Source of the DNA: Sepioteuthis lessoniana
Taxonomy: Eukaryota > Mollusca > Cephalopoda > Myopsida > Loliginidae
Assembly: GCA_963585895.1 (NCBI GenBank)
Contig: OY757939.1
Location: 28,987,522 to 29,051,521 of the forward strand
Length of the DNA: 64,000 nucleotides
Reading direction: 5' to 3'
Shown here: one piece after another, positions 45,313-57,414 of the stretch
How the letters are laid out: every line of letters starts with the position of its first letter
Position numbering within the stretch: position 1 is the stretch's first letter
Notes under the pieces: model-generated
Seen by the model: only the letters and a program-made list of their open reading frames with translations
Databases searched by the model: none
Told to the model about the DNA's origin: nothing
Translations under genes and position numbers: made by a program

Positions 45313-45855
45313 TTAGTGTGAGTCAAAGGTTTTGCAATATATTGGTACGTGCTTGATTGCAGTGCGTTTATCAAGTGACCGTCGTAGTTCAAGCAGTGAA
45401 AAGGTACCCGCTGAGGTTGGTAGTATGGTGGGTAGTTGGGTAAAGCTTTACTTCCGCGTGAGATTTGAAAGCCGCTTTGTTGTCTAATTCAGTAACTTAT
45501 TATTTACGAGTTCGAACTGGACTATAATGCCTCGGAAGCAAGAAAACTATTTTTTATTCAAAAAGGGAAGGCACAACTGATTAAAACACAGTAACCTGAT
45601 AGTTCAAGATATTTCTTTTAGATTGCAAGAATATAGATGATCTGGTAAAGTCGGGTAGCTAAAAACCATGAATTGCAAGGCTGTGCTCCGGTAAGCAGCA
45701 TTTCGAGAGTATCAAGCAAGATGTGCATTTCCCAATCCAGCGTTGTTCGTCCTCTTAGTGTCCTCGGCAAAAGCATCCAAAGCTACCTAACTATGCCTGA
45801 CGTGACCAAAACTTTTGATTCACCACAGTATACGGCACCTACGTTTTGGCATTAG
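45313..45855 (+). mobile_element. mariner-type transposase N-terminal fragment, second lineage
   Basis: Broken frames give FLFKKGKAQLIKT, then SSISRVSS, ISQSSVVRPLSVLGKSIQSY and DVTKTFDSP. These fit the paired helix-turn-helix DNA-binding region of a mariner-family transposase. The catalytic region is absent. The same region is present at 62393-62865 with parallel 5' sequence ('ggttttgcaatat'). Confidence 0.55.
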
Positions 45856-46115
45856 TAACCCTTAAACATAGAATATTTAAACAAATTTTACACCGAACAA
45901 AAAAATTGTCCCGTTTAATGTTTTTTATGCTAGTATGAACTCAGTAAATATATATATTTCTTCCTTCTCTTAGACAGGTTGCCTGTTTTTTGCCAGTCTG
46001 CCCTGCAAAACTTTAGTTTACTGATTGGCTATTTTTATGGAACTGGTTTATTTTATGCTGGAGTCAGTTTAAGAATTATGGTCCTCAATTGCAGTAAAAT
46101 ATGAAACTTTACAAT

Positions 46116-46120
<5 letters not shown>

Positions 46121-46173
<53 letters not shown>
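46121..46173. repeat. (AT)n microsatellite
   Basis: TA run that ends at the TA next to the mariner copy beginning at 46174. Confidence 0.9.
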
Positions 46174-46174
<1 letters not shown>

Positions 46175-47010
46175 GTGGTGTATTCAATAAGTTTCCAGGC
46201 TTTTTTTTTGTATAGGCATTTAAAATTAGCGTAGACTCCTGAAAATTCAGTATGTTATTGCTATACATCTTATGAAATGAGAGACTAATTTTTATGATTT
46301 CAGCTTCAAATGAACAGCTACAGCAGGAATTGGAATACACCCTACTAAAGCCTGATTGTCACAGCTGGTGAATTTCAAAAATGCAATCTGGACGTGAGGA
46401 CACTTGAGAAGAACGATATGCAATAAAATTCTGTTTTAAACTTGGAAAAAATGATGCCACAGAAACGTATGGAATGCTTCAGACTGCTTTTCGACCATCT
46501 TGCATGAATCAAGCATCAGTTTTTGAGTGGCATAAGAGATTCAATGAAGGCAGGTAGTCTGTGAGGGAGGAGTTGATTGGCCAAAGGGTTAAGATTATGG
46601 TTGCTGCGTTGAGGTTTTACGGGAGTTCAGGAAGAGATTCCGTCGGAAAAGGCCAGCACTCTTCAAATCGGGTCAGTAGCATTTCCGCTAGGACAATGCA
46701 ACTGTCCATAACTCCATCGTTGTCACAGTCTATTTGAGCAAGATGGGCATCAAGACAGTTCGTCACCCTCCCTATCGTCAAGACTTTACTCCCTGTGACT
46801 TTAGTTTAGTTTAGAGGCTGTCGTTATTAGACAATTGAGGAGATAAAAGAGGCTGTGTCGAAGGTCACACATCAGAAGTTGTTGGAACGGTACAAGTGCA
46901 TTGCAGCCGGAGGAGTTTACTTCTAAGGTGACTAGAGTTTCATGTATGTACTATCAATAAAAGTGGCCATACGAAAAAAAAACGTCTGGAAACTTATTTA
47001 ATGATCCTCG
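46174..47010 (+). mobile_element. mariner-family internal-deletion derivative
   Basis: Same structure as at 14719. Left end 'cgtggtgtattcaataagtt', HTH part (MQSGRE, LGKNDATETYGMLQ, QASVFEWHKRFNE), the shared deletion junction near 46590 (here 'aaagggttaagattatgg'), then the C-terminal part (VRHPPY, TPCDF-like) and right end 'atgatcctcg'. Smaller additional deletions and shifts. Flanked by TA on both sides. Confidence 0.8.
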
Positions 47011-47034
47011 TATATATAAACATTTTTTTTTATT

Positions 47035-47500
47035 CTTGCTCGGAGTTTTCTTTCAAGATTGGTTGCCTTACCAAGGCTATATAACCCAGTCTGCCCAATA
47101 AAACTTTTATTGGTAGGTTGGTTGGATGATTATTTCATGCCGAAATTAGTTTCATGATTATATTAAATATGAAACTTCACAATCATTTTAAACACTCCAT
47201 ATTTCGTTGTAATATCAAAGTTTTAAGAACCAACAAGTATTTACCCAACTTCCCCCGTCACGGACAGGATATGTCACAAGGTCAATTGTAAAGCCGGGTG
47301 CAAATGACTTAAATACGGTGTTTTCCTTCTCCTAGATTGGTTCCCTTACCGAAGATAAAGAACCCAGTCTGCTTACTACTTACTCATAGCTCAAAGGAGA
47401 GGTGATGGATTCTTAAGCGCACTACCGTGAAGTGAAACGCAATCATTTTCGTTCAGAATTTGAACTCGGGTCGTCGATTCCATAAGCGCGCCAATCCTGA
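47035..47500 (-). repeat. Two family C SINE pieces
   Basis: 47035-47110 is a short piece ('tcaagattggttgccttacc'). 47315-47500 is longer, with the tRNA-like head as reverse of 'gaactcgggtcgtcg'. Between them lies 'ggttggatgattatttcatg', also seen at 42950 and 46040, which may be another tail. Confidence 0.5.
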
Positions 47501-47594
47501 GTTATGTGAATGATTTATTTAAAAGTTGCTCTTTCTGTAAATATTGACCTTACTCCTCGTCGATACATCTTTTATTTTGTCCCCATGAGTATAC

Positions 47595-47975
47595 AGATTT
47601 GCAGATGTTCAGCGGACTGTCTGGCATCAGTGCCGGGCGGTCAATGCTCCCTGGCAGACTTGAAGGCCAAAAGGCCCCTGGTTTCGGCTAGGCCACCTTC
47701 GGGTGGGCGAGCTGCAACATTGACGTCTTTGTCACCTTTGTATAGCACTGGACTTTGCTGTTCAGTTTAAGCTGTAAATTTGGGTCCAAGTCCAGCTAGA
47801 CTCATCAGGCCCACATTGCACTAAGTGAGTCGATGACCAGCATAATCCAGCAGGGCTCGAGCCCCGGCTCGTTCTTGACCTTCCCCTCCCCTAAATCCCC
47901 ACTATAATCGACCTTCGGGTCATTGACCATGAGTCAAGCCCTGTTTCGTGGGAGGCAGAGACAAATATTGAGTAT
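47595..47975 (+). repeat. tRNA-derived SINE-like repeat, family E
   Basis: Long copy with A box region 'cactaagtgagtcgatgacc' and B box 'gggctcgagccccgg'. The GC-rich arm has 'ggccaccttcgggtgggcga' and the end 'gtgggaggcagagacaaata'. Confidence 0.55.
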
Positions 47976-48039
47976 ACAGATTTTCAAGTGCCTTTATCTA
48001 GAGATAACTAGAGAGTTCTATGATATGCTGGAAAGTTAT

Positions 48040-48480
48040 GCTTGGTTTTGGTTTTTGGTTTGGTTTGTTTTTATGGCACATCAACTATTGTAGGTTATTT
48101 AATGCCAAATCCATTTTTATACATATAAGCAGTTCTATTTCAAACAGTTCAGTTTAGTATAAGTATAGATTTTTGTTTACACTCAGTTAAATCTCAAAAC
48201 ACTTCAATTCCAAACAATTTAGTTTTGCATAAATACGCAGTTTAAATGTCAAGCAATTCAGTTTAGCATAAGGACACAGTTTCTATTTGACCTATCAGGT
48301 GCTACCAATCCGTGCCTGAGGGGACCTGGGAGCCATGGTAATGAAGGGGGACTCCGCATTCCCGAAAGTTACCGCATTACTGGAGCCTCACCATCAGATT
48401 GTTTAGACACACGTTTAGGAGGGGGGTCTTACCCCTCAGCAGAGAAGCAGGTCGGTATATTCAGCCCCAGCCGACTGGAC
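48040..48480 (-). repeat. Family D repeat, complete
   Basis: Tail at 48060-48110 ('tttatggcacatcaac'), three internal units and the head ('ggtcggtatattcagcccca', reverse). A compact full copy. Confidence 0.65.
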
Positions 48481-48529
48481 AAGGAAAAATAATCGTCTAT
48501 GTAAATGTATTTTGTTTTTGTATTCTAGA

Positions 48530-49258
48530 ATTCTTCTCAGTATTCTAGCTGATTTTAACAGTGCTGTGGTCTGCATAGTCTTGATTCTTCCTCAGATATC
48601 CAGTTTCCGAATTTCCTTTTCCAGACCTTTGGGTACCGTTCCATGGACTCCGCCTTCATGTTCCGTGCCCTTTTCAACTCTCTGACAAGGTCCATGTATC
48701 CATCCTGTTTTTCGCTTTATTTTATTTTCACTCTATGATCCGCTAGAACAGCAAAGTTCTCAAGCAAACAAATTCTTTTTTCTTCTTAATTAACATTTGG
48801 TCAGAATTTCCAATGTTTCAGAGAATTTTAGACGTCTCATTTTCTAGGACAGATTCTTGTTTGGACGTATAACTTTGGTCAACATGGCCAAATTTTAGTC
48901 TTTTGCTAAATTCCTAGGATATGATATTTCTCACCTAATCATATATACTTTTGCATTCCTTTTGTACTAGTTTTCTGCATTTGCTTATAACATGATTAAC
49001 TGTTTCATTAACTGTTTCATTTTTGGCACCAAATGACATACACTTGCCGTGTATTATCAAGTTTCGCTTTGACATTAGTTCTTATGACATTATTTTGTAC
49101 TCCCATTTACAGAGATTCTCTCTTTAAGTTTCCTCTGTGTAGCCATGTCCAGTCATCGCAAATGTAATTTCCTTATTTTGAAGTATTCATAGAGTTGATT
49201 TCTTCCCATTTTAGTTTTCTTGATTTTTTATTGTTATTTTTCTGTTTCCGCATAAGTT
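48530..49258 (-). mobile_element. Dong/R4-like LINE fragment
   Basis: Minus-strand pieces: KWEEINSMNTSK, DWTWLHRGNLK, ICLLENFAVLADHRVKIK and YMDLVRELKRARNMK, the C-terminal third of the element in broken frames. Its 5' end stops at a (TTA)n tract (49259-49282). Confidence 0.65.
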
Positions 49259-49282
49259 GTTTATTATTATTATTATTATTAT
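49259..49282. repeat. (ATT)n between two Dong-like copies
   Basis: A TTA/TAA triplet run directly separating two same-strand LINE fragments. The Dong clade is reported to target TAA repeats. Confidence 0.8.
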
Positions 49283-50402
49283 TCGTTTTCACATCAGCGC
49301 TAGCTGATGGTCGTTCACTGGAGACTATGTGACAGCAAGTCTCCTTAAGTCTCCAAGTATTCTGACCGAGCATAGTATGCTGTAATTTAGATTATATCAG
49401 CCCGTCCTCCGATTTCCAGCTCTTCCAATCCCCTTTCCAAGCCTTTGGGGACCATTCAGAATGCACAGTTATAATTAGTATCATCATCACTTTCATGTTC
49501 CATAAGTTTTTTTAAATCTCTAGCAAGGTTTAAGTACTTGTCTCTCTTTTCGTTTTCTTTTATTTTTACTCTGCAAGAGCACTATTCGGTAGGTTGTCTT
49601 TTTTTCTTTTTTTTTTTTTTTTGACTATCACTACGTCTCGTCGTCTGGCCGAAATTAGGTAATCTGTTTATATATCAAAATCACAGAAAACTTTGTGCGT
49701 CTAGCTCTCCAGGACGGGTTCGGGTTATGCATATACCACTTGTTACTATGGTCAAATTTTAAAAAATTACACATTTCCCAGTGGATCACCTCTCCTACCC
49801 TGTCACGTCTAGTCCTATACTCTTTCCGTGCTAACTTGCTGCATTTGCTTATAATGTGATTGATTGTTTCATCTTTATCACCACATAATCTACATCTGCT
49901 GTTTTGTTGCATCTTGTCTATTCTTGCTTTTACATAGTCGTTATGGCGTTGTTTCGTACTGCTATTAGAAGAGATTCAGTTTCTCTTTTGAGGTTTCCCT
50001 TTCTTAGCCATTCCAAATTTTCCTGCGTGAGGTTTCGCTTATTTGTCTATTGAAATGTCCATTCAGTTGATTTTCGTCCCGTTTTTGTTTTCTGGTTATT
50101 TTCGTTCAGTTGATCTTTATGTTGTTTGTGTTGTTTCTGATCGCTGAAATTAGTCATTCTTTGCTCTTTTTTATGTTGTCTTCGAGTCGTCGTATTGATG
50201 CATCCACGTTATCTTTTATGTTTGCGTGTTCTCTTCCTCCTTCTTTTATTGATACATATAGTCTACGTCATCTCTGGGATGTAAGGCCTTAAGCACTGTC
50301 ATGAGTTTTTTTTTTATTCTCAGGTTCATTTGTTGAAGTTCTTTTTCTCGTCCACTTGAAGAATGGCCCCGAGTATCTCACAAGAGGGGGCAGTTCAGAT
50401 GT
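49283..50402 (-). mobile_element. Dong/R4-like LINE fragment, best conserved
   Basis: The open piece 49655-49912 encodes CRLCGDKDETINHIISKCSK (a C-x2-C...H-x4-C cluster), EVIHWEMC and KWYMHNPNPS. These precede the restriction-like endonuclease. Upstream pieces give SGPFFKWTRK, LYVSIKEGGREHANI and RKQKRDENQLNG. 3' end at 'gttttcacatcagcgc'; bordered at both ends by (ATT)n (49259-49282 and 50403-50425). Several stops and shifts. Confidence 0.7.
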
Positions 50403-50425
50403 TTATTATTATTGTTATTATTATA

Positions 50426-50734
50426 CTCTTTTCAAATTTTCTCGCCCATAAAAGCTAGTGGTCTTTATGTGGGGGAAAAAATCATGACTTACCGGACTAG
50501 CGTTTCAGTCGCTCAACAAGGAAAACAAAAAAAGCCAAAATGGCGACGCACAGTTGCTTTTGTACTTGCTTAGTCTCGCGTAAAGTAACGCAGACTCTCG
50601 GCTATCCCATGCAAATGAGATAGCCGGGTATTATAAAAAGAGCCGTCGAGGGAACAGAGACAGTTTTGACAGAAGACGTGTTGCGTGTGTCTGTGACGTT
50701 ATTCAAGTCGGCTTTTAAACTAAATTTTACTATG
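50426..50734. promoter_or_regulatory. Promoter-like stretch, possibly an LTR remnant
   Basis: A GC-richer island between LINE fragments with an octamer ATGCAAAT at about 50608-50615 inside inverted repeats (GGCTATC...GATAGCC, 50599-50624). A TATA-like TATTATAAAAAG lies at 50629-50640. Such elements fit a Pol II promoter, for example a U3/R portion of an old LTR, but no terminal TG...CA pair or target duplication was found. Confidence 0.3.
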
Positions 50735-51469
50735 GCTCAAGTGACAGCAAGTCTCTGCAGTTTTGCAGGAATCATCTCAATGTTCTTGCCGATCGTATCT
50801 GTGCCGGGGTCTGGACGATTTCGATCCTTCTCTAGATTTCCAACTTTCTCTATCTTTTTTTCATTAAGATTGTTCCTAGTGTTCCGACTTTTATTTGTAT
50901 CACTGTCGTCTTTACATTGTGTAGTTTGTTTATTTTTGTTTGGGGGGGTGTTTTTCTTATTGGGGTGTTTCTTTTTTATTTTTGTTTTTATTTTTGTTTT
51001 TAGTTTGCTTTTTATTTGTTTGTTTTTTCAACACTTCTCTGGCAAGATCCATGTATTGATCTGGTTTTTCACATTCTTCCATTTCCATTCATTAATCCGC
51101 TGGAAGAGCAAAATCCAATTGTTGACAAGTTCTTTTCTTCTTGTTAATTAACTCTAGATCTAGCCTTCTAGCCGGGATTCTGTGATTCGTTTATATCCGA
51201 AAATCACAGAGAATTTTATGCATCTTATTTGCTAAAGTAGATTCTGGTTTGTGTATGTACCATTAGTTAGTAAGATTAAACTTTAATCTCTTGCACAATT
51301 CCCTGTGGATCACCGTTCGACACAGTCATACCTAGTGTTGTACTCCTTTTGTGCAAGTTTGCAGCTTTTGCTTATTTACTGCGTCATCTCTGCTACCACA
51401 TAACCAACACTTATTATTCAATTGTGTCGTATCTATGATCGCATTATTTCACTCTTTGATAGTTTTTCA
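50735..51469 (-). mobile_element. Dong/R4-like LINE fragment
   Basis: Minus-strand remnants of the zinc cluster region (51360-51420), an MHKILC-type stretch, and the LARE-type C-terminal region (51030-51060). A T/G-rich stretch (50930-51020) is inserted or expanded inside. Confidence 0.55.
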
Positions 51470-51870
51470 AACCAACATAAGCTTTTGTACTTTCACTGGA
51501 GTCTCGGTGACCTCAGGTCTCCAGGACTCTTCTCAGAATTCTAGCGGATCTCAGCAATGCTTCAGTCTGGATGGTTTCGATTGTCCCATTGATTTCCAAT
51601 TCTAACAGTTCCTTCTTCTGGCTCTTCGGACCGTTCTGAGTGCACCATATTATTACCATTATTATTATTATTTGTTCTATTTTGAGAGTTTTTCACACCA
51701 GCGTTAGCTGATGGCTTCTCACTGGAGTTTGAGTGACAACAAGTCTCCTCAAGTCTCCAGGACTCTTCTCAGTATTCTGGCCGATCTCAGTAGTTTGGGT
51801 GGTCTCCACTCGTCCTGTTATTTCCAAGTCCTCCAGTCCTTTTACTAATCCTTTAGTTTCCTATTGTTTT
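51470..51870 (-). mobile_element. Two very short Dong-like 3' ends in tandem with (ATT)n
   Basis: 51470-51645 and 51674-51870 each carry only the last codons ('tctccaggactcttctcag' reverse) and the 3' end 'agtttttcacaccagcg' type. They are separated by (ATT)n at 51646-51673. Same strand as the other copies. Confidence 0.6.
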
Positions 51871-53190
51871 CACTCTCCAGTCTTTTTCCTCCTTTATTTC
51901 CTTTCATATATTGATTCATTCTTATTTTATTTCCTTCTGTCTTTCTATTCCTATTTTTTTCTCATCTTCTATCAGTTATCATCATTATTATTGTTATTAT
52001 TATCCGGTTATTTTCAGTCTTTCTTTTCATTTTTTGTTGTTTTTTGTTTTGATTTTATTTTTGTTTTTGTTTTTATTTCTTCGTCTTTTCTTCCCTCAAG
52101 CCAAAAATCTTCTTTATTTGATATCACCTTTAAGTGCTACTTTCAAATTGATGAAATTTTTTTCGAAAATTTCAACTTGTCGTGCTGATTTTCCAACGCT
52201 GCCATGTATTCTCCAAAGAATTTTTCAGTTTAAATACAATAATTTCTCCTTGAGATTAGACAAAGAAAAAGCCAAAGAGAATTCCTAAATTACTTATACA
52301 TCTTATATTCGAAAATAACCACATTTTATAAAATATAAGACCGGCACTGACACAGCATCTAAAATCCGTGATACCCAAGAGGCATAAGTTATAAACCCGG
52401 CTTCAAAGGATATTCGAACCTGTTTACTCTGCTTTGACAAAAGGTTACATCACTCGAATGCCAAGATGGTTATTGAAGAAGCTACTGCCTTAACACACTG
52501 GAGAAAATGATAAACAATACTTACCGGCTCAGCTGCCCAGCTGGTGTCGGCTAAGAGAAAAAAATGCCAATGAGCGGGTCAGCATATTTGCACGCTGGCA
52601 TGACCACTCCTGGGCTGGCAGCCAATCACCACACTGGGAATGGAAGAGACCACCTGCGCATTGTGGAACGCCCCGATGCGCATATAATCTTCCCTTCCAG
52701 TTGTTCAATTTATTAATCACTTTCACGCGTAATTCAACATGGGAACTACACTCAAATACAGAACTTCGACTGTTATCAGTGACGATAGTTTATGAAGAAT
52801 AACGGTAAAATGTTGCTACCCTCGTTGTCACCCATAGATATTAACTATTATTACTGATTTTGTAATTAGATTAGTGAACTAAAATTTGGAAAAAATTGTA
52901 GCTTTTAATATCTTCACTCAATACAAAGGATTTGCACATAATTATGTGGTTTCAAGTATTCCTATCCAATGCAAATAATTTGCATGCACTTATATAGTTT
53001 CAAGTATATCTAACTAATACAAATAATTTGTACACGATTATAGGATTTCAAGTATTCATATTCAATATAAATAATTTGCACACAATTATATGGTTTCAAG
53101 TATTCCAATCAAATACAAATAGTTTCTTCACAATTATATGGTCTCAGTATTCCCCTCTACTACAAATAATTTGTACGGAATTATATAATT
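51871..53190. other. No gene seen
   Basis: 51880-52090 is T-rich low complexity with open frames by composition only. 52530-52700 is a GC-richer unassigned block. 52930-53190 is a family D-type array on the minus strand ('ttatatggtttcaagtattc' units, about five). Confidence 0.45.
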
Positions 53191-53194
53191 ACAA

Positions 53195-53420
53195 GCAACT
53201 GGCCTATGGGTTGAGTGTTCGCTAATGGCCCGGAATACCGGAGTTCAATCTCAGGTCGAGTCGTTCCAAAGACTCAAAAAATAGTACTTGATATCTCCTT
53301 GTTTAACATATCATTATAAGATACGTATCAAGGGTAAAGTGGAGTAATTTAAGGAAAGGAGTAGCGTGGTAGCTATTGAAAAGGAAGCCTATCGGTCGCC
53401 CTCGACTCCGGTCGCCAGAT
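53195..53420 (+). repeat. tRNA-derived SINE, family A
   Basis: A box region 'ctggcctatgggttgagtg', B box 'ggagttcaatctcagg', a shortened body ('ggagtagcgtggtagctatt') and end 'ctccggtcgcca'. Confidence 0.7.
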
Positions 53421-53539
53421 TTTTTTTTTTTTATTTATGTCCTTATTTGCACACATAGGGTTTTAGATATTTCTATATCAATTCCAATAATTTCAAATCA
53501 TATCTATTTAACTCATAAAAAGGTATCTAACACTACTAT

Positions 53540-55015
53540 GTTGTAGAGTGGACCTATGAGTAATAGCAATGAATCGGCACGCTACATTCTCCAGATCTCC
53601 GGAACTGGGCTCTCACAAATAGATGCAATTTAGTGTCAATCCCTGGACAGTATAAATATTGGATAAGGTTATGCAAAGACTAAATGAAATCGGTTGGCGG
53701 CGCACTTTCAATATGGCAATGACTAAAATACATAACCAGATCACTCAGAATGTTACATCACCATTTTGTTCTCTTGTCCCTCTCGGTCGATAGTCGTCTT
53801 CTCTCGTCGCCATTTTTCATCGCTTAACGCAGTCTCGAGTTCTTTACTGCTGGAATAAATAACTAAGGCAACATTTTTTTTTCTTGTACACATGCTTTAT
53901 TCACCTTCTTTTCAATAACATAACCAGTTTCGTGTGACAACCGGGAATTAGCTGATCCATAGATGAAACTAATACATCTTCTGCGTTTCTCGGCAAACTA
54001 ATTTAAATTCACAAAGTTACAAGTTTTAAAATTACCACACAGTCACCAGAATTAGATTATCCAATTACAGCAAAGTTCTCCGATTGATCTCTGGACTATC
54101 AACAGACAATTAAACGGAGTTGACTGTAAAACGGTTTAAATCTTTTTAAATTATCTTTACTACCGCTCAAATAATAGATACTACTATGTTATCTAACAAG
54201 AAAACTCATGTCCCTACTTGCTTTGTCAATCATTATTATTAATTTTGACTGATATTATCCTTCCTCTTTCTAATTCTAGTTGCTTTTTATCTAAACTCAC
54301 TTAAGTTGTCACTTCTACAATAGTGAGGATTAGGTTGCATCGGAAACAAGAATACAGAATAATATAAAGTTAAGAGTATATTTTTATTTATTTCAAGATG
54401 AAAGTCAATCATTATGTCACATCTGGAGCAGATTAATCTCATCTAAAGTAAAGAAATAGAAAAACATTGTTCACGTGTAATTTTTGCTGATTAAAATTCA
54501 GATCTTCCTCTACTGAAGTATCTTGTTAGGCTTGAAAAATATTGATCTTCTATGATTTTAGACAAGGACCAATTTACAAAATAAATGTTGTAAAATCTCT
54601 GACTTTCTGACATGAATGTTCACAAGTAACCTCCCTTTCGTCTTCCTAATTCTAATTTCTTTTTCTGCAATTTACTTGGGTCATCATCAAGGAAAAGCAC
54701 GCCCCTAATATCTACCATTAAAAAAAAATAAGCATTTTCGTTATTTTAGGAAAATTGTATTCAATTTTTTTTTCTTTTGAACATTAGTATTCATTTTTGG
54801 GTGAAGCTCTGACAAACATTATCATTAATAATTTTGACTTGTATTATCCTTAATCTTTATAATCCTAGTTGATTTTTATTGGAACTCACTCGGTCATCTC
54901 CTCAACGACAATAAAGAACAGTTAGCATCGAAAAAAAGAATATATGAGAAAGAACTGACAAGTCGAGTTAGTTACGAAAAAAGCAACTAGAATCAGAAAA
55001 ATGAAATATAATAAT
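53540..55015. other. No gene seen; one family D scrap
   Basis: 53540-53650 is a minus-strand family D piece. 53660-53950 is a moderately GC-rich block ('tcggtcgatagtcgtcttct') seen once. The remainder is AT-rich with recurrent 'attaataattttgact' motifs (54235, 54820, 55815-55950). Confidence 0.4.
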
Positions 55016-55017
55016 CC

Positions 55018-55054
55018 TCATCATCATCATAATGTCGTGCTGATAGCACAAATT

Positions 55055-55107
<53 letters not shown>

Positions 55108-55590
55108 GTCTCTATCATCCATCACTTCCAGTAGGTCCTCTAGACTACATCCTGTGTCCATACAAAACCACTGTAGATAAGTTCTATTTGGTCGGCCAAC
55201 TCTAGCATGTCTGTGTAAAGGGGCCATGGGAAAACGCTGCTTATGAGTTCTTCCTTATTTCTCTAGCAGTGTCTCGCATGTCTTTTTCGTCTTGTTTGGA
55301 TAGTTTTAGAGATAGGAGGCAGGTGGCCGTACAGCATCGGCTTGATGGGATGTTGCTTCCAGGATTTGTTCAGCTTAGCTCATAGCATTCTTGTGCAATT
55401 CTCGTCAAGCTTTTTCTTGATACACTTAGTCAGCGTCCATGTAATGCATCCATATAGTAGAATTGATACAACCGCTGCTTTGAAGAAATTGCGTTTTATT
55501 TCATCGGATAAGTCTGGTTTCCATATGATCGATAACCTATCAATAGCAGTCCATTCTTCAAAATATAATACCAGTAAAATTTTTAAAAAA
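55018..55590 (-). mobile_element. RTE-like LINE fragment with (CT)n expansion
   Basis: Minus-strand frames give WTAIDRLSIIWKPDLSDEIK, VVSILLYGCITWT, KKLDENCTRML (55380-55600) and RVGRPNRTYLQWFCMDTGCS, LEVMDDRDKW then a run of Arg-Glu repeats (55058-55101) and AISTT. 3' tail '(ATG)n' complement at 55015-55035. One frameshift between the two open pieces. The second-best RTE copy in the window. Confidence 0.75.
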
Positions 55591-55639
55591 AAAGAAAGCA
55601 ACTGAAATTTGGGAAATGAAGGATAATCCTCGTCAAAAT

Positions 55640-55812
55640 AATTAATGATAATAGTGAGTTTCTTTCGCATGTCAACCTGTATAGGTTATCTAATTCCAAA
55701 GCTAGAACAGTAGTTGTTTAATTTAACCCATAGCTAGGAAGATAAGAGATTTCATACCTTTCCCAAGGGTATTTGTCCAAAAGTAAATGTAATAGAGTGA
55801 CTGGAGTTATTT
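55640..55812 (-). repeat. tRNA-derived SINE, family B, head missing
   Basis: Tail and body: 'gtttctttcgcatgtcaacc', 'taacccatagctaggaagat', 'cctttcccaagggtatttg'. Stops at 'gactggagttat'. Confidence 0.6.
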
Positions 55813-56414
55813 GTCAAAATTATTAATAATAATTCAGAGGAAAAAAACACATAGAGTTAAGAAACCGATGAATAAAACTAGTAAAAATTATTAATAATAA
55901 TAATTTTGGTTAAAAAAGCAAGTAGAATTTGGTAGATGAAGAATAAAACATGTCAAAATTATAAATTATAATTCACGGATATTTATCTGAAGAGATGAAG
56001 TTCTGTCAATTATTATCATAAATAATTTTCACTTTTTTTATTCTTCATCTTTCTAATTCGTGTTGCTCGTTATTACAACGCATTCGTATCGACAGCTCAC
56101 TGACATTGACAACAGAGCACATCGGAAACAAGAATAAGCTCCCTATAAGATTTGAACTGGCGTCCCTGTCTTGCTCAGGGAGGCTAGTTCCATATACCAG
56201 CTGCAATACCAACTCAGTGACGAAAATAAGGATAGGGAGTCCAGAAAAAGATCCACAAAACCCTGCACCTCTCTTCTCCAAATGGCCAATGCTGTGTTTG
56301 TTGTTTAAATACAAGGGGGCGTAAAGAGAAATTTTTTAATGTGTTGTTTTTACGTTATTTGTAGGAGTAAGGACAACCAGAGGCATCAACTTGAGTTTCT
56401 TAAAAATTTTATTA
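55813..56414. other. No gene seen; possible tRNA-like fragment
   Basis: Around 56140-56290 the minus strand carries 'ggacgccagttcaaatctta' (B-box-like), which may be another SINE. The frames 56045-56324 on either strand only reflect this repeat. Confidence 0.35.
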
Positions 56415-57311
56415 CGGGGATCATTAAATAAGTTTTCAGACTTTTTTCGTATGGGCACTTTTATTAATAGTACACAAATAAAACTCTAGTCCCCTTCGAA
56501 GTAAACTCCTCTGGCTGCAATGCACTTGTTGTACCGTTCCAACAACTTCTGAAAGGCTCCATACAAGTCCTCTTGTGTGAGCGTGTCAATGACCTTCGTC
56601 ACAGCCTCTTTATATCTCCTCAATTGTCTCATAACGACAGCCTCTGAGCTTAGGGAATAACCAAAAGTCACAGGGAGCAAGGTCTGGACTATAGGTGAGA
56701 CTTAGGAACTGTCTTGATGCCCATCTTGCTCAAATAGTCTGTGACAACGATGGATCTGTTGACTGTTGCATTGTCCTGGTGGAAATGCCACTGACCCGAT
56801 TTGAAGCGTGCTGGCCTCTTCCGACGGAATCTCTTCCTGAACTCTCTTAAAACCTCAACGTAGTAACCCTAACCCTAACCCTTTGGCCAATCAACTCTGG
56901 TTTATTGACTTCCTTACACTTCCCACACCTCTCATCATCCCTCACAGACTCCCTGTCTTCCTTGAATCTCTTATGCCACTCAAAAACTGATGCTCGATTC
57001 ATTCGAGATGCTCCAAAAGCAGTCTGAAGCATTCCATACGTTTCTGTGGCATCATTCTTTCCAAGTTTAAAACAGAATTTTATTGCATATCGTTCTTCCG
57101 AAGTGACCTCACGTCCAGATTGCATTTTTGAAATTCACCAGCTGTGATAATCAGGTTTTAGTAGGGTGTATTCCAATTCCTGCTGTAGCTGTTCATTTGA
57201 AGCTGAAATCATAAAAATTAGTCAGTCATCTCATAAGATGTATAGAAATAACATACTACATTTTTCAAGAGTCTACGGCAGTTTTAAATGCCTGTACAAA
57301 AAAGTCTGGGA
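56415..57311 (-). mobile_element. mariner-family internal-deletion derivative
   Basis: The cleanest copy of the lineage. On the minus strand: HTH region MQSGREVTSEERYAIKFCFK, TETYGMLQTAFGASRMN, RASVFEWHKRFKE, DDERCGKCKEV and ELIGQRVRVRVTTLRF. The last part is read through a (TTAGGG)-like run at 56865-56885. The C-terminal part (EAVTKVIDTLTQEDLYGAFQ, LLERYNKCIAARG) follows. One end is 'cggggatcattaaata' at 56415; the other terminal repeat is eroded near 57300. The region with the first catalytic Asp is missing, so it cannot transpose itself. Confidence 0.85.
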
Positions 57312-57414
57312 AAAAAGTCTTCTCGTTTAAGCGTTTGTAACGTTCACTCGTTTTACTTTTCCGACCACTTAGTTATCTCCATAATAAAATCAATCTGTTA
57401 CAATCACTCATAGC

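Noticed and set aside
53660-53950. Possible solo LTR
   Set aside because: GC-richer and unique in the window, but terminal repeats and a target duplication were not found.
56865-56885. Telomere repeat marking a chromosome end or fusion
   Set aside because: Only about three units, found at the same place inside mariner copies; it belongs to the element junction.
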